This document shows, in pieces, positions 45,604 to 56,966 of a stretch of 64,000 bases of DNA (positions within the stretch are counted from its first letter, which is position 1; every line of letters begins with the position of its first letter). The position numbers and the translations under genes are program-made. Source of the stretch: Pseudomonadota bacterium (GTDB lineage Bacteria; Pseudomonadota; Gammaproteobacteria; Burkholderiales; Thiobacillaceae); NCBI GenBank assembly GCA_021848725.1, contig JAJZTS010000001.1, positions 1 through 64,000 on the forward strand, given 5' to 3'. The notes beneath the pieces were generated by a model. That model ran no database searches. It worked only from the letters and a program-made list of their open reading frames with translations, and was not told where the DNA came from.

Positions 45604-46862
45604 AACGTTTTCCTTTCGATATCGTCGCGCACGATCCCGGCCAAGCGCGTGCGGTAGGCATGCCAGGTATAGCACTCCGCTCGCATTCTGGCCTGCGCGC
45701 TCATGCGCTCCCTGAGGGGCCGATCTCGATACAGCAGCAATATTTTTTCCTTCAAAGCCTCGATGTCGCGAATCGGCACGATGAACCCTTCGATGCCGTC
45801 GCGGACCACCGAGCCCGAATTATGCGTCGCGATCACCGGCAGGCCGCTGGCCAGCGCCTCGTAGATCGCAAGCGCGGAACCCTCGTGCAACGATGGGTAG
45901 ACGAAGATGTCCGACATTCGATAATACCGGGGCAACTCCGCATAAGGCACGTGCCTTACGTGGGTAAACACCTCCGCGTATGGCTTCAGGTAATCGCCGT
46001 TGCCCACCGTGCCGCCCATCAGCACAAGTTCAGCCTTTTCCAGCTTGAGCGCTTTGAAGGCCTCGAGTAGGTATTTGATGCCCTTGCGCTGGCTGAGCTG
46101 GCCGACGAACAGGATACGGAACGGGCGGTCGCTGGCCCTCGGTGCTGGCCTGAACCGCTCGACATCGACCCCGTAGGGGCATATCGCGATGCGCGACGGT
46201 GGCACGCCATTGGCGACCAGGGTGTCCTGCACATACGCCGATGCGGCGATGATGCGGTCGGCGGCAAGAGCCTCGGCGGAACAACGGCATACCGCCCATG
46301 CGTCGACGGCCGCGGGAATGCTGTCGGCGAAGTCAGGATGCAACTTCCGCTCCTCCGACAAAATCGCCACACCGGCACGAATGTGCCCGACGACCTGGTC
46401 GAGAATGCGTGAGCTGCCGACCTTCTCGGCGGCCTCGAAGGTCTTCAGCGCGCAGCTATCGTAGCAAACGACGGCGCGCGGCCGGCCCTTGCGCACGGCG
46501 CGCGCCACGAGCGCATCGAAATGCTCGTTGCGCCACTGTAATGCCCTGCCTGCCCAATTGCGCAAGATCGGCGTTCTGGCGACCAGCAGGTAAATCAACT
46601 CGGCCCAAGAATGTGTTTTCACCTGCCGTTCGGACAAACCGACGTGCGTCCTGCGCTGCAACTGCCTGGATAGCCGCGCGGCGAACCGTTGCGGGAGCAT
46701 GGCAAGCAAGCACCGTGCGAACCGGCCGTTCTTGAAGTAAACACCGGTCTCGAAACGGTCGAGCAGGCCGGCTTCTTGTAAGGCCAGCGCGGCCTGATAG
46801 GCCACCAGGAGATGGCCGGGATGCGCGACCGTCACCCCGCCCACGGTTTCTTCCGGCGTCAT
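45600..46862 (-). CDS. Glycosyltransferase family 4
   Basis: 420 residues. The N-terminal acceptor domain includes VAHPGHLLVAYQAALALQEAGLLDRFET. The C-terminal half has RILFVGQLSQRKGIKYLLEAF and YPSLHEGSALAIYEALASGLPVIATHNSGSVVRDG (about 320-355, E-x7-E motif). Second gene of the right EPS operon. Confidence 0.9.
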   Translation of the reverse strand: MTPEETVGGVTVAHPGHLLVAYQAALALQEAGLLDRFETGVYFKNGRFARCLLAMLPQRFAARLSRQLQRRTHVGLSERQVKTHSWAELIYLLVARTPILRNWAGRALQWRNEHFDALVARAVRKGRPRAVVCYDSCALKTFEAAEKVGSSRILDQVVGHIRAGVAILSEERKLHPDFADSIPAAVDAWAVCRCSAEALAADRIIAASAYVQDTLVANGVPPSRIAICPYGVDVERFRPAPRASDRPFRILFVGQLSQRKGIKYLLEAFKALKLEKAELVLMGGTVGNGDYLKPYAEVFTHVRHVPYAELPRYYRMSDIFVYPSLHEGSALAIYEALASGLPVIATHNSGSVVRDGIEGFIVPIRDIEALKEKILLLYRDRPLRERMSAQARMRAECYTWHAYRTRLAGIVRDDIERKTF

Positions 46863-46892
46863 CGAACGAACCCCTGGCCTTTGCAGCCATGT

Positions 46893-47804
46893 TTATTCAA
46901 GGGCGAACTCCTTGAGGTACTCCCCGAGGCCGTCTTCAAGCGAATACCTCGGCGACCAGTCCAGCATGGATTTGGCCTTGTCGTTCTTCAACACATTGCA
47001 GTGCAGATCGAATGGCCTGGGCATCCCCACCACCAGACGCGCATCCTTGTTCAATAGGCGCGCCACGAGCTGGGCGAGGTCGACCAGATAGGCACCTACT
47101 CCCGTGGAAATATTGTAGATCTCGAATTTGCTGGGCCGCGTGACCGCCGCGGCAAAGGCGCGCACGACATCCTCGATGTAGACGTAATCCCTGATCGTGT
47201 TGCCGAACAAGGGGACTTCCTGGCCCTGGATAATCTGCTTGGCCAGGAAGCTCACCACGCCTTGGTCGCCTTGCTTGACCTGGCCGCCGCCATACGCGTT
47301 GCTCATTCTCAAAACGGTGACCATGGTTGGCGAAGCCGCCGCGAACTCGCGTAGATGGTTTTCGCATGCCGCTTTCGCGGCCGCATATGGGCACATGGGA
47401 TTGATCGGCTGTCGTTCGTCGACGGGTGCGAACGCTTCCCCATAAACGGTTCCGCCAGACGAGGCATAGATCAAGTGTTCGACGCCTGTCTTCGAGCAGG
47501 CATCCGACAAGGCCAGCGTGAATCGGATGTTCTCGTCTTCGAGACTTGGCCGCGCCACACTGGTGGCGGGTGTCGTGACCGCGGCCAAATGCACCACCGT
47601 TGTCGCGCCGGAAACGGCCTCTTGCAGACTGGGGCTGGACGAGCGGTATTCGACGCCGGCCATCGGCGCGGCTTCCTGCGCACGCTGTCGCCCGACGATC
47701 CAGCAAGGGACCCCGCATTCGGCGAGATGCGCATGTAGGGCCCGACCCAGATACCCTCTGCCGCCGACGATGGCCACCTTTTGCGGCAGGCTTATTTGCG
47801 CCAT
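46893..47804 (-). CDS. NAD-dependent nucleotide-sugar epimerase/dehydratase
   Basis: 303 residues from the ATG at 47804 (MAQISLP). Extended SDR with NAD motif VAIVGGRGYLGRAL (about 10-23), the SSGGTVYG segment and the catalytic YAAAK (Tyr-x3-Lys, about 153-157). The C-terminal RDYVYIEDVVRAF is typical of UDP-sugar epimerases. First gene of the right EPS operon, divergent from ftsK. Product sugar unknown. Confidence 0.85.
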   Translation of the reverse strand: MAQISLPQKVAIVGGRGYLGRALHAHLAECGVPCWIVGRQRAQEAAPMAGVEYRSSSPSLQEAVSGATTVVHLAAVTTPATSVARPSLEDENIRFTLALSDACSKTGVEHLIYASSGGTVYGEAFAPVDERQPINPMCPYAAAKAACENHLREFAAASPTMVTVLRMSNAYGGGQVKQGDQGVVSFLAKQIIQGQEVPLFGNTIRDYVYIEDVVRAFAAAVTRPSKFEIYNISTGVGAYLVDLAQLVARLLNKDARLVVGMPRPFDLHCNVLKNDKAKSMLDWSPRYSLEDGLGEYLKEFALE

Positions 47805-47974
47805 CGACAACGATCGTGAAGAGAACAGGCCGGGAAGATGCCCATGAAAGTCCTGGTGAAAATCCGATATGCGCGCATTGTATCCGCAATCGATGGGCCG
47901 CCTTTGCGCCACAACCCTCCAATATGCGTTTTCGATACAGCCAATTTCGCGCGCTTCCTTTATAGTTACTCTCC

Positions 47975-50266
47975 ATGCTCGCCAAATCCAAACGCTGCGC
48001 CGTTACCAAGAAACCGACCCGCAAACCGCTGACCCCAAAAGTCGCCCGTGTACTGCGCGAAGCCTGGTGGCTGGTTGCCGTGGCCGCCGCTGTCTATCTC
48101 ACCATGATCCTGGCCAGCTATAGCCTGCACGACCCAGGCTGGTCACGAGCAACTGACCATGAAGGGCTGCATAATGCCGGCGGTGCCTTCGGCGCCTGGT
48201 TTGCCGACCTTTTGCTTTATCTCTTTGGCATCTCGACCTACTGGTGGGTCATTCTCGCGCTGTATTTGATCTGGTGGGGCTATCGCCGGATCGGCGAAGC
48301 GGAATCCGAACACCATCATGGCCTGTGGATCATTCTGACCGGCTTCGGCCTGACCCTGCTCGCGAGCAGCACCCTGGAGTCGCTGCGTTTCTACAAGCTA
48401 CAGGCCGAGCTGCCATTGGCACCGGGGGGCGCCTTGGGTAACGGCATGGCTCATCTGCTGTCGAGCAACTTCGGCTTCGACGGCAGCACCCTGATTCTAC
48501 TGGTCGCCTGGGGTATCGGTTTCAGCCTGTTCACCGGTGTTTCCTGGATCAACGTGGCCGAAGGGCTGGGCAAGATGCTGGAATTGGCCTATTTCGGCGC
48601 CATTGACTACTGGCAGGCTCGGCGCGACCGCAAGGCCGGCCTGACCGCGACCATCGAGCGCGAGGCCGTGGTCGAGCAGGAGCGCAAGAAGCTTAAGGAA
48701 AAGCCGCCGATCAAGATCGAGCCGCCGGCCTTGGAGATCCCGCAGTCCGACCGTTCCGACCAGGAACGCCAGGCCTTCCTGTTCCGCGACATCCCGGATG
48801 CCCAGTTGCCGCCGCTCCACTTGCTGGACGAGCCGACCAAGGCGACCGTGACCGTGGATGACGCCTCGCTCGAGGCCACTTCGCGTCTGATCGAGCGCAA
48901 GCTGGCCGAATTCGGCGTCGAGGTGAAGGTGCTGGCCGCCTATCCCGGCCCGGTGATCACCCGCTACGAGATCGAGCCCGCCTCCGGGGTGAAGGGCAGC
49001 CAGATCGTCAACCTGGGCAAGGACCTGGCCCGCTCGCTGGCCGTGGTCAGCATCCGCGTGGTCGAGACCATCCCGGGCAAGAACTGCATGGCCCTGGAGC
49101 TGCCCAACAACCAGCGCCAGATCGTGCGCCTGTCGGAAATCCTAGGCGCCAAGGTCTACCACGACATGCACTCGCCGCTGACCATCGGCCTGGGCAAGGA
49201 CATCAGCGGCAACCCGGTGGTGGCCGACCTGGGCAAGATGCCGCACGTGCTGGTGGCCGGCACCACCGGCTCGGGCAAATCGGTGGCGATCAACGCGATG
49301 ATCCTGTCCCTGGTCTACAAGGCCACGCCGGAACAGGTGCGGCTGATCCTGGTCGACCCTAAGATGCTGGAGATGTCGGCCTACGAGGGCATCCCCCACC
49401 TGCTCGCCCCGGTGGTCACCGACATGAAGCTGGCCTCGGTCGCGCTGACCTGGTGCGTGCACGAGATGGACAAGCGCTACAAGCTGATGTCCACCCAGGG
49501 CGTGCGCAACATCGCCGGCTTCAACAATAAGGTGCAGGAAGCGGAAAAGGCCGGCAAGCCGCTGACCAACCCCTTCTCCATCACCCCGGAGGACCCCGAG
49601 CGGCTGATCACCCTGCCCTACATCGTCGTGGTCATCGACGAACTGGCCGACCTGATGATGGTGTCCGGCAAGAAGGTGGAGGAACTGATCGCCCGGCTGG
49701 CCCAAAAGGCCCGCGCCGCCGGCATCCACCTCTTGCTCGCCACCCAGCGGCCCTCGGTCGACGTGATCACCGGCCTGATCAAGGCCAACATCCCGACCCG
49801 CATCGCCTTCCAGGTCAGCAGCCGCATCGACTCGCGCACCATCCTCGACCAGCAGGGCGCCGAATCGCTGCTCGGCCAGGGCGACATGCTCTACCTGCCG
49901 CCCGGCCACGGCGTGCCCAGCCGGGTGCATGGCGCCTATGTCTCCGACGAAGAGGTGCACCGGGTCACCGGCTTCCTGCGCGAGATCGGCCCGCCGCAAT
50001 ACGACGAGTCGGTGCTGGAAGCGCCCGACACCGGCGAGGGCGAGGCCGGTGAAGGCGGCGATGCCGAGGCCGATGCGTTGTACGACGAGGCCGTCGCCCT
50101 GGTGCTCAAGACCCGCCGCCCGTCCATCTCCGCCGTCCAACGCCACCTGCGCATCGGTTACAACCGCGCCGCCCGCCTGATCGAGGCCATGGAACGGGCC
50201 GGCCTGGTCTCGCCCATGCAAAGTAACGGCAACCGCGAAGTCATCGCCCCAAATCGAAGCGAATAA
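47975..50266 (+). CDS. ftsK: DNA translocase FtsK
   Basis: 763 residues, typical short betaproteobacterial FtsK. The membrane domain has four or five helices in residues ~28-195. The motor domain has Walker [14 protein letters not shown] (about 427-439) and Walker [14 protein letters not shown] (about 550-562). The C-terminal gamma winged helix that reads KOPS sites is at about residues 690-760 ([38 protein letters not shown]). It pumps DNA at the septum and activates XerCD. A TATAGT box at 47961-47966 lies only nine bases before the ATG, so if used the message would be almost leaderless. Confidence 0.97.
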   Translation: MLAKSKRCAVTKKPTRKPLTPKVARVLREAWWLVAVAAAVYLTMILASYSLHDPGWSRATDHEGLHNAGGAFGAWFADLLLYLFGISTYWWVILALYLIWWGYRRIGEAESEHHHGLWIILTGFGLTLLASSTLESLRFYKLQAELPLAPGGALGNGMAHLLSSNFGFDGSTLILLVAWGIGFSLFTGVSWINVAEGLGKMLELAYFGAIDYWQARRDRKAGLTATIEREAVVEQERKKLKEKPPIKIEPPALEIPQSDRSDQERQAFLFRDIPDAQLPPLHLLDEPTKATVTVDDASLEATSRLIERKLAEFGVEVKVLAAYPGPVITRYEIEPASGVKGSQIVNLGKDLARSLAVVSIRVVETIPGKNCMALELPNNQRQIVRLSEILGAKVYHDMHSPLTIGLGKDISGNPVVADLGKMPHVLVAGTTGSGKSVAINAMILSLVYKATPEQVRLILVDPKMLEMSAYEGIPHLLAPVVTDMKLASVALTWCVHEMDKRYKLMSTQGVRNIAGFNNKVQEAEKAGKPLTNPFSITPEDPERLITLPYIVVVIDELADLMMVSGKKVEELIARLAQKARAAGIHLLLATQRPSVDVITGLIKANIPTRIAFQVSSRIDSRTILDQQGAESLLGQGDMLYLPPGHGVPSRVHGAYVSDEEVHRVTGFLREIGPPQYDESVLEAPDTGEGEAGEGGDAEADALYDEAVALVLKTRRPSISAVQRHLRIGYNRAARLIEAMERAGLVSPMQSNGNREVIAPNRSE

Positions 50267-50267
50267 C

Positions 50268-50876
50268 ATGCGCAATTTCATTTTCTGCCTGACCCTCGCC
50301 CTGCTTGCCCTGCCCGCCCAGGCGGAAAACCGCCTGCAGGGCTTCATCGGCCAGACCAAGTCCATGACCGCTCAGTTCAGCCAAACGGTCTACGACCGCA
50401 ACGGCCGCAAGACCCAGGAGGCCAGCGGCAGCTTTCAACTGCAGCGGCCAGGGAAGTTCCGCTGGACCTATCAAAAGCCCTATGAGCAACTGATCGTCGG
50501 CGACGGTAAGAAGGTGTGGATTTATGACGCCGATCTTGCCCAGGTCACCGTGCGCCCCTTCGACCGGGCCGTCGGTGAAAGCCCGGCCGCCCTGCTTGCG
50601 GGCAACAACGAGATCGAAAAGTTTTTCCAATTGAAAGACACCGGCCGTCGCGACGGCCTGGATTGGATCGAGGCGACGCCGAAATCGCAGGAAGGCAGTT
50701 TCGAGCGCGTACGCATCGGCTTCAAGAGCGCTGACCTGCAAGTCATGGAACTAAAGGATCGCTTCGGCCAGATCACGCTGCTGCGTTTTAGCAAACTGCA
50801 ACGCAACCCGGCCTTGGCGGCCGATCTGTTCCGCTTCACCCCGGCCAAGGGGGTTGACGTCATTGGCGACCAGTGA
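50268..50876 (+). CDS. lolA: Outer-membrane lipoprotein carrier protein LolA
   Basis: 202 residues. Signal peptide 1-19 ([14 protein letters not shown], cut before Glu). The mature protein has the LolA signature [66 protein letters not shown]. It ferries lipoproteins through the periplasm from LolCDE to LolB. The gene starts one base after the ftsK stop. Confidence 0.96.
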   Translation: MRNFIFCLTLALLALPAQAENRLQGFIGQTKSMTAQFSQTVYDRNGRKTQEASGSFQLQRPGKFRWTYQKPYEQLIVGDGKKVWIYDADLAQVTVRPFDRAVGESPAALLAGNNEIEKFFQLKDTGRRDGLDWIEATPKSQEGSFERVRIGFKSADLQVMELKDRFGQITLLRFSKLQRNPALAADLFRFTPAKGVDVIGDQ

Positions 50877-52215
50877 CGCCGGCTCGGGCGACCTCTTTTC
50901 CCCTGCGGCGCCCGATCTGACCGTGCCGGCCGGCGCCCCGCTGGCCGAGCATCTGCGCCCGCACACCCTGGATGAGGTGATCGGCCAGTCGCACCTGTTG
51001 GGACCGGGCAAACCGCTGCGCCTGGCCTTCGAGGCCGGACGGCTGCATTCCATGATCCTCTGGGGCCCGCCCGGCGTGGGCAAGACCACCCTGGCCCGGC
51101 TGACCGCGCAGCACTTCAACGCCGATTTCATCCAGATCTCCGCCGTGCTGGCCGGAGTGAAGGAGATCCGCGAGGCGGTAGAGCGGGCCCGGGTCAACCA
51201 AACCATGGGCCGGCAGACCATCCTCTTCGTCGACGAGGTACACCGCTTCAACAAGGCCCAGCAGGATGCCTTTCTGCCCCATGTCGAATCGGGCCTGGTC
51301 ACCTTCATCGGCGCCACCACCGAGAATCCCTCGTTCGAGGTGGTCGGCGCCTTGCTCTCCCGGGCCCAGGTCTATGTCCTGACCGCGCTGTCCGAGGCCG
51401 AGCTGCAAGCCTTGCTGCACCGCGCGCTGGAGCGGGGCGAACTGGGCCTGACCCTGGATGCCGAAGCGGAAAAACTGCTGATCGGCTTCGCCGACGGCGA
51501 CGGCCGGCGGCTGGTGAACCTGGTCGAGCAGCTGGCCACCGCGGCCCGTACCGCCGGCCGCGCCGAGGCCGATGCCGAGTTCACGACCAGCGCACTGTCC
51601 CCTTCCCTGCGCCGCTTCGACAAGGGCGGCGAGGCCTTCTACGACCAGATTTCCGCCCTGCACAAGTCGGTGCGCGGCTCCAACCCGGATGCCTCGCTCT
51701 ATTGGTTCACCCGCATGCTCGACGGCGGCGCCGATCCGCGTTATCTGGCTCGGCGCATCCTGCGCATGGCCTGGGAGGACATCGGCCTGGCCGACCCGCG
51801 CGGGGCCGAGATCGCGCTGAACGCAGCCGAGACCTACGAGCGCCTGGGCTCGCCCGAGGGCGAGCTGGCCCTGGCCCAGGCCGTGATCTATCTGGCCTGC
51901 GCGCCGAAATCAAATGCCGGCTACATGGCCTACAACCAGGCCCGCGCCTTCGTCCGGGAGGACGGCTCGCGCGAGGTGCCCATCCACCTGCGCAACGCGC
52001 CGACCAAGCTGATGAAGGAGCTGGGCTACGGCCGGGCCTATCGCTATGCCCACGACGAGCCGGAGGCCTATGCCGCCGGGGAAACCTACTTCCCGGATGA
52101 CCTGCCCGAACCCAGCTTCTACCAGCCCACCCCGCGCGGCCTGGAGGCCAAGATCGGCGAGAAGCTGGATCACCTCAAGCAATTGGATCGACAGGCCCGC
52201 AAGAAATCACGCTAA
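50854..52215 (+). CDS. rarA: Replication-associated recombination protein A (AAA ATPase)
   Basis: 453 residues, MgsA/WHIP-type AAA+ protein acting at stalled replication forks. [23 protein letters not shown], Walker [10 protein letters not shown] (about 71-79), Walker [17 protein letters not shown] (about 123-138), sensor [10 protein letters not shown], and the C-terminal tetramerisation part [21 protein letters not shown]. Starts are TTG either at 50854 or at 50863; the second has GGGGG at a better distance. Both overlap the end of lolA. Confidence 0.95.
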   Translation: MTSLATSDAGSGDLFSPAAPDLTVPAGAPLAEHLRPHTLDEVIGQSHLLGPGKPLRLAFEAGRLHSMILWGPPGVGKTTLARLTAQHFNADFIQISAVLAGVKEIREAVERARVNQTMGRQTILFVDEVHRFNKAQQDAFLPHVESGLVTFIGATTENPSFEVVGALLSRAQVYVLTALSEAELQALLHRALERGELGLTLDAEAEKLLIGFADGDGRRLVNLVEQLATAARTAGRAEADAEFTTSALSPSLRRFDKGGEAFYDQISALHKSVRGSNPDASLYWFTRMLDGGADPRYLARRILRMAWEDIGLADPRGAEIALNAAETYERLGSPEGELALAQAVIYLACAPKSNAGYMAYNQARAFVREDGSREVPIHLRNAPTKLMKELGYGRAYRYAHDEPEAYAAGETYFPDDLPEPSFYQPTPRGLEAKIGEKLDHLKQLDRQARKKSR

Positions 52216-52241
52216 GTCGCGGTTTTTTGGCCTTTTTCGGC

Positions 52242-52270
52242 TTGCTCGCGCCCCTTCCGGCTGTTAGAAT
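52242..52270 (+). promoter_or_regulatory. Sigma-70 promoter of rpsB
   Basis: TTGCTC (52242-52247), a 17-base spacer and TAGAAT (52265-52270). Transcription would start near 52277, giving a leader of about 120 bases before rpsB. That leader could hold an autoregulatory S2-binding structure as known for rpsB in other proteobacteria; I did not fold it. Confidence 0.6.
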
Positions 52271-52396
52271 CTCGGGCTTCCCGGATTGTCCGGGTGTAAT
52301 CCACACATCCGCCCCGTTAAGGTGTCCTGGCCGGTTCAATACTTCGGCAGGGATGTTTGGCGGATGGAGGCTTAACCTTAACTAGGAGTATTCGTA

Positions 52397-53134
52397 ATGT
52401 CCGTGACCATGCGTCAAATGCTGGAAGCCGGTGTCCATTTCGGCCACCAGACCCGCTACTGGAACCCCAAGATGGCCCCGTTCATCTTCGGCCATCGCAA
52501 CAAGATTCACATCATCAACCTGGAAAAGACCCTGCCGCTGTTCGAAGAGGCGGCCAAGTTCGCGCGCCAACTGGCGCAGCGCAAGGGCAGCATCCTGTTC
52601 GTCGGCACCAAGCGCCAGGCCCGCGACATCATGGCCGAAGAGGCCGAGCGTTGCGGCATGCCCTGGGTTTCCCACCGTTGGCTGGGCGGCATGCTGACCA
52701 ACTTCAAGACGGTCAAGCAGTCGGTCAAGCGGATGAAGGACCTCGAGACCCTGATCGCCGAGAACACCCTGTCCAAGAAGGAAGTGCTCAAGGTTCAGCG
52801 CGAGTATGACAAGCTGGTGCAGAGCCTGGGCGGCATCAAGGAGATGGGCGGCCTGCCCGACGCCTTGTTCGTCGTCGACGTCGGCTACCAGAAGATCGCC
52901 ATCACCGAAGCCAACAAGCTGGGTATCCCGGTGATCGGCGTGGTTGATTCCAACAACACCCCGGCAGGCGTCGACTACGTCATCCCCGGCAACGACGACT
53001 CCAGCCGTGCCATCCGCCTGTATGCCCGCGCCATCGCCGATGCCGTGCTGGAAGGCAAGTCGCAGGTGATCGAAGAGATCGTCGCCGCTAGCCAGGACGA
53101 ATATGTCGAGGTCGAGGACAATCCCGCCGCCTAA
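52397..53134 (+). CDS. rpsB: 30S ribosomal protein S2
   Basis: 245 residues, full length, with TAGGAG upstream. Signatures: [28 protein letters not shown] at the start and [36 protein letters not shown] in the centre. Needed for 30S assembly and binding of S1. Partner gene tsf follows in the usual order. Confidence 0.99.
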   Translation: MSVTMRQMLEAGVHFGHQTRYWNPKMAPFIFGHRNKIHIINLEKTLPLFEEAAKFARQLAQRKGSILFVGTKRQARDIMAEEAERCGMPWVSHRWLGGMLTNFKTVKQSVKRMKDLETLIAENTLSKKEVLKVQREYDKLVQSLGGIKEMGGLPDALFVVDVGYQKIAITEANKLGIPVIGVVDSNNTPAGVDYVIPGNDDSSRAIRLYARAIADAVLEGKSQVIEEIVAASQDEYVEVEDNPAA

Positions 53135-53146
53135 TCAGGCGCGATC

Positions 53147-53167
53147 AAGGGGCGCAAGCCCCTTTTT
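53147..53167 (+). terminator. Hairpin with T-run between rpsB and tsf
   Basis: A seven-base-pair stem (AAGGGGC / GCCCCTT) with a GCAA loop followed by five T. It probably acts as a partial terminator that lowers tsf relative to rpsB. A second GC-rich hairpin (53183-53204) follows without a T-run. Confidence 0.65.
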
Positions 53168-53235
53168 AATTTGAATGACACCCACGCCCCGAGATCGGGG
53201 CGTGTTGCAATCTAAGCGTAATCAGGAGAATCGAA

Positions 53236-54114
53236 ATGGCGGAAATCACCGCATCCATGGTCAAGGAACTGCGCGAGCGTACCGACGCGCCCATGATGGA
53301 CTGCAAGAAGGCTCTGAACGAAGCCGGCGGCGACATGGCCAAGGCCGAAGAGATCATCCGCGTCAAGTTCGGCAGCAAGGCCGCCAAGAGCGCCGGCCGC
53401 GTGGCCGCCGAAGGTATCGTCGGCATCTACATCGCCCCCGATGCTAAGCTGGGCGCCATCATCGAAGTCAACTGCGAGACCGACTTCGTGGCCAAGAACG
53501 ACGATTTCCTGGGCTTCGCCAAGAATCTGGCCGAACTGGTGGCCAAGAATGCGCCGGCCGACGTCGATGCCCTGTCCGCCATGAAGCTGGGCGATGCCAC
53601 GGTCGAAGAGACCCGCACCCAACTGGTCGGCAAGATCGGCGAGAACATGTCCATCCGCCGCTTCGTCCGCGTTGCAGCCAAGGGCGCCCTGGCCAGCTAT
53701 GTCCACGGCGGCGCCAAGATCGGCGTGCTGGTCGACGTGGTCGGTGGCGACGAGCAATTGGCCAAGGACATCGCCATGCACATCGCCGCGGCCAAGCCGA
53801 AGGCGCTGGATGCCTCCGGCGTGGCGCCCGAACTGATTGAAACCGAGCGCCGTATCGCGACCGAGAAGGCGGCCGAATCCGGCAAGCCGGCCAACATCGT
53901 CGAGAAGATGGTGGAAGGCTCGGTCGCCAAGTTCCTGAAGGAAGTGACCCTGCTGGGCCAGCCCTTCGTCAAGGACGACAAGCAGACCGTCGAGCAAGTA
54001 CTCAAAGGCAAGGGCGCCAGCATGGGCAGCTTTACCCTGTACGTGGTCGGCGAAGGCATCGAGAAGAAGGTCAGCGACTTCGCGGCCGAGGTGGCTGCCG
54101 CCGCTAAGGTCTAA
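53236..54114 (+). CDS. tsf: Elongation factor Ts
   Basis: 292 residues, full length, ribosome site AGGAGA. The N-terminal UBA-like segment is [39 protein letters not shown]; the EF-Tu interacting [14 protein letters not shown] is near residues 79-92. Nucleotide exchange factor for EF-Tu. Confidence 0.99.
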   Translation: MAEITASMVKELRERTDAPMMDCKKALNEAGGDMAKAEEIIRVKFGSKAAKSAGRVAAEGIVGIYIAPDAKLGAIIEVNCETDFVAKNDDFLGFAKNLAELVAKNAPADVDALSAMKLGDATVEETRTQLVGKIGENMSIRRFVRVAAKGALASYVHGGAKIGVLVDVVGGDEQLAKDIAMHIAAAKPKALDASGVAPELIETERRIATEKAAESGKPANIVEKMVEGSVAKFLKEVTLLGQPFVKDDKQTVEQVLKGKGASMGSFTLYVVGEGIEKKVSDFAAEVAAAAKV

Positions 54115-54117
54115 GCC

Positions 54118-54834
54118 GTGACCGCCATCGCCCATCGCCGCATCCTGCTCAAGCTGTCCGGCGAGGCCCTGATGGGCCCCGACGCCTTCGGCTATCACGG
54201 TGAGACCCTGGCTGGCATCGTCAAACAGCTTGACGAGGTCGCCGCCCTGGGCGTGCAGATCGGCATTGTGGTCGGTGGCGGCAACCTGTTCCGCGGCGCC
54301 ACCGGGGCGCTGTCCGGCATGGACCGGGCGACCGCCGACAGCATGGGCATGCTGGCCACGGTGATGAATTCGCTGGCGCTGAAAGATGCCTTGATGACCG
54401 CCGGCATACCGGCCCAAGTCATGACCGCGGTGACCATCGCCCATGTCGGCGAGCCGTTCGAGCGCGATGCCGCCGTGCGCCACCTCGAGGCCGGCCGCGT
54501 CGTGATCTTTGGCGGCGGCACCGGTAACCCCTTCTTCACCACCGATACCGCGGCCGCCCTGCGCGCCGCCGAGATCGGGGCCGGCCTGATGCTGAAGGCG
54601 ACCAAGGTCGACGGCGTCTACACCGCCGACCCGAAGAAGGACCCGAACGCCACCCGTTACGACCAGCTCAGCTTCGACGAGGCGATCGCCAAGAATCTGG
54701 GTGTGCTCGACATGGCCGCGTTCGCGCTCTGTCGGGAACAGAAGATGCCTTTGCAGGTCTTTTCCATCTTCAAGGCCGGGGCGCTCAAGCGCATCGTCCA
54801 CGGCGAATCCGAAGGTACCCTCGTCACGCTTTGA
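54118..54834 (+). CDS. pyrH: Uridylate kinase
   Basis: 238 residues, GTG start at 54118, three bases after tsf. Motifs: [47 protein letters not shown] and [14 protein letters not shown]. Phosphorylates UMP to UDP; hexameric bacterial type. Confidence 0.98.
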   Translation: MTAIAHRRILLKLSGEALMGPDAFGYHGETLAGIVKQLDEVAALGVQIGIVVGGGNLFRGATGALSGMDRATADSMGMLATVMNSLALKDALMTAGIPAQVMTAVTIAHVGEPFERDAAVRHLEAGRVVIFGGGTGNPFFTTDTAAALRAAEIGAGLMLKATKVDGVYTADPKKDPNATRYDQLSFDEAIAKNLGVLDMAAFALCREQKMPLQVFSIFKAGALKRIVHGESEGTLVTL

Positions 54835-54847
54835 CCAGGAGACAAGC

Positions 54848-55405
54848 ATGATCAACGACATCAAGAAATCGGCCGAAGACAAGATGAAGAAATCGATCGA
54901 GGCCTTGAAGGCCGACTTCGCCAAGGTCCGCACCGGCCGCGCCCACACCGGCATCCTCGATCACGTCAAGGTCGACTATTACGGCAGCCCGATGCCGATC
55001 AACCAAGTGGCTAACGTCTCCGTGCTCGACGCCCACACCCTGGGTGTGCAACCGTGGGAAAAGCCGATGGTGGCCAAGGTCGAAAAGGCCATCCGCGACG
55101 CCGACCTCGGCCTCAACCCGGCGACCATGGGCGACATCATCCGCGTGCCGATGCCGGCTTTGACTGAAGAGCGGCGCAAAGAGCTGGTCAAGCTGGTGCG
55201 TGGCGAGTCGGAGAACGGCAAGGTCGCCGTGCGTAACATCCGGCGCGATGCCATCGCCCATGTCAAGGATCTGCTGAAGAACAAGGAAATCGGCGAGGAC
55301 GACAACCGCCGCGCCGAGGACGACATCCAGAAGCTGACCGACAAGTACATTGCCGAGATCGACAAGGCCTTGGCCGAGAAAGAAAAAGAACTGCTGGCGG
55401 TCTGA
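54848..55405 (+). CDS. frr: Ribosome recycling factor
   Basis: 185 residues from the ATG at 54848, which has CAGGAGA upstream; the open frame extends further upstream only as a shadow of pyrH. Signatures: [26 protein letters not shown] and [41 protein letters not shown]. Splits the post-termination ribosome with EF-G. Confidence 0.98.
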   Translation: MINDIKKSAEDKMKKSIEALKADFAKVRTGRAHTGILDHVKVDYYGSPMPINQVANVSVLDAHTLGVQPWEKPMVAKVEKAIRDADLGLNPATMGDIIRVPMPALTEERRKELVKLVRGESENGKVAVRNIRRDAIAHVKDLLKNKEIGEDDNRRAEDDIQKLTDKYIAEIDKALAEKEKELLAV

Positions 55406-55419
55406 TCGGACGGCGCCGA

Positions 55420-56172
55420 ATGCTCCGCAAGTTTTTCAGTTCCACCGCCGAGGTCCCTCAGGCCTCGGCCATCCCCCGCCATGTCGCCATCATCATGGAT
55501 GGCAATGGCCGCTGGGCAAAGAAGCGCCTGCTACCCCGGGTTGCCGGGCATCAGCAAGGCGTCGAACGGGTGCGCGACGTGATCCAAGCCTGCATTGAAC
55601 ACGGTGTCGGCTATCTCACTCTATTCGCCTTCAGTTCCGAAAACTGGCGCCGGCCCAAAGAAGAGGTGTCCAAGCTCATGGAACTCTTCGTCATGGCCTT
55701 GGAGCGCGAAGTCGACAAGATGCACAAGAACGGCATCCGCCTCCAAGTCGTCGGCGATCTTAGCCAGTTCAGCCCGCAATTGCAGGAACTCATCCGCGCC
55801 GGCGAGGCGAAGACCGGTGGCAATGACCGGCTGGTGCTCACCATCGCCGCCAATTACGGCGGCCGCTGGGACATTCTCAATGCGGTGAATCGCTGGCTGG
55901 CGGCCAATCCAGAGGTTGAACAGATCGACGAAGCGAGGCTGACCCCATACCTGTCCATGGCCTATGCCCCGGAGCCCGATCTGTTCATCCGTACCGGCGG
56001 CGAACAACGAATCAGCAATTTCCTGGTCTGGCAGCTGGCTTATACCGAGCTCTATTTCACCGACATCCTGTGGCCGGATTTCGGAGCCGAGTCTTTAGCC
56101 CAAGCCATTGCCTGGTATCAAAAACGCGAGCGCCGCTTTGGCCGCACCAGCGAACAGCTCCTCGAGCGCTAG
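55420..56172 (+). CDS. uppS: Undecaprenyl diphosphate synthase (di-trans,poly-cis)
   Basis: 250 residues. [16 protein letters not shown] (about 21-36, catalytic Asp27), [27 protein letters not shown] and [37 protein letters not shown]. Makes the C55 lipid carrier used for peptidoglycan and by the EPS phosphotransferase of this window. Confidence 0.98.
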   Translation: MLRKFFSSTAEVPQASAIPRHVAIIMDGNGRWAKKRLLPRVAGHQQGVERVRDVIQACIEHGVGYLTLFAFSSENWRRPKEEVSKLMELFVMALEREVDKMHKNGIRLQVVGDLSQFSPQLQELIRAGEAKTGGNDRLVLTIAANYGGRWDILNAVNRWLAANPEVEQIDEARLTPYLSMAYAPEPDLFIRTGGEQRISNFLVWQLAYTELYFTDILWPDFGAESLAQAIAWYQKRERRFGRTSEQLLER

Positions 56173-56956
56173 GCGCCGGGTCGCCACCGGCCTGGGACTG
56201 ATCGCCGCCCTGTTGCTGGCGGCATTCGCCGCCCCCGCCCCGCTCTGGCTCGGCCTGGTTGTATTGCTCTTGGCCGCCGCCGCGTGGGAATGGGCGCGTC
56301 TGCTGCAGTTCGGGCCGGTGCTGGGCCACCTGTTTGTCGGCTGCACTGCGGTCCTAGCCGCTGCCCTGGCCATGGGCCAAGTTCAATATCTGCCCCAGGC
56401 CTATCTCGCCTCGCTCGGTCTTTGGCTGCTCGTGGTGCCGCTCTGGCTCGCCCGCGCCTGGCCCTTGCCCGGCCGGGTGCTGGGCTGCGTGCTCGGCTGG
56501 CTCTTACTGCTGCCGGCGGGACTGGCCCTGCTCTACCTGCGCGAACAGGGCGCCGGCCTGCTGCTCGGCGCCATCGCCCTTTCCGCCGTCGCCGACAGTG
56601 CCGCCTATTTCGCCGGCCGCGCCTTCGGCCGGCGCAAGCTGGCCCCGCGGATCAGCCCGGGCAAGACCTGGGAAGGCGCGATCGGCGCCGGCCTCGCCAT
56701 CTCCCTGTTCGCCGTCGCGATCGCCGGCTACTTCGCCTGTAGCGCCAACTGCCTGCTCAGCCTGCTTTTGGCCAGCTGGCTGTTGTTCGCGCTCGGCATC
56801 GAAGGCGATCTGTTCGAATCCTGGTGCAAGCGGCAGGCCGGCGTGAAGGACAGCGGCACCTTATTGCCTGGCCACGGCGGCGTGCTCGACCGGGTCGACA
56901 GCCACCTGGCCGTACTGCCGGTCGCTGCGCTGCTCTGGCTCTGGCTGCACGGATAA
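56138..56956 (+). CDS. cdsA: Phosphatidate cytidylyltransferase
   Basis: About 272 residues with eight membrane segments. The CDP-alcohol signature is [26 protein letters not shown] (about 233-258), with the earlier [28 protein letters not shown]. Converts phosphatidate to CDP-diacylglycerol. No ATG is available: the start is taken as a TTG at 56138, with another TTG at 56108 possible; either overlaps uppS. Confidence 0.93.
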   Translation: MAAPANSSSSARRRVATGLGLIAALLLAAFAAPAPLWLGLVVLLLAAAAWEWARLLQFGPVLGHLFVGCTAVLAAALAMGQVQYLPQAYLASLGLWLLVVPLWLARAWPLPGRVLGCVLGWLLLLPAGLALLYLREQGAGLLLGAIALSAVADSAAYFAGRAFGRRKLAPRISPGKTWEGAIGAGLAISLFAVAIAGYFACSANCLLSLLLASWLLFALGIEGDLFESWCKRQAGVKDSGTLLPGHGGVLDRVDSHLAVLPVAALLWLWLHG

Positions 56957-56966
56957 ACGACTCGAC

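Noticed and set aside
53212-54954. 580-codon open frame antisense to tsf and pyrH
   Set aside because: Shadow of two essential genes; low-complexity Gly/Asp/Val/His composition typical of antisense frames in GC-rich DNA.
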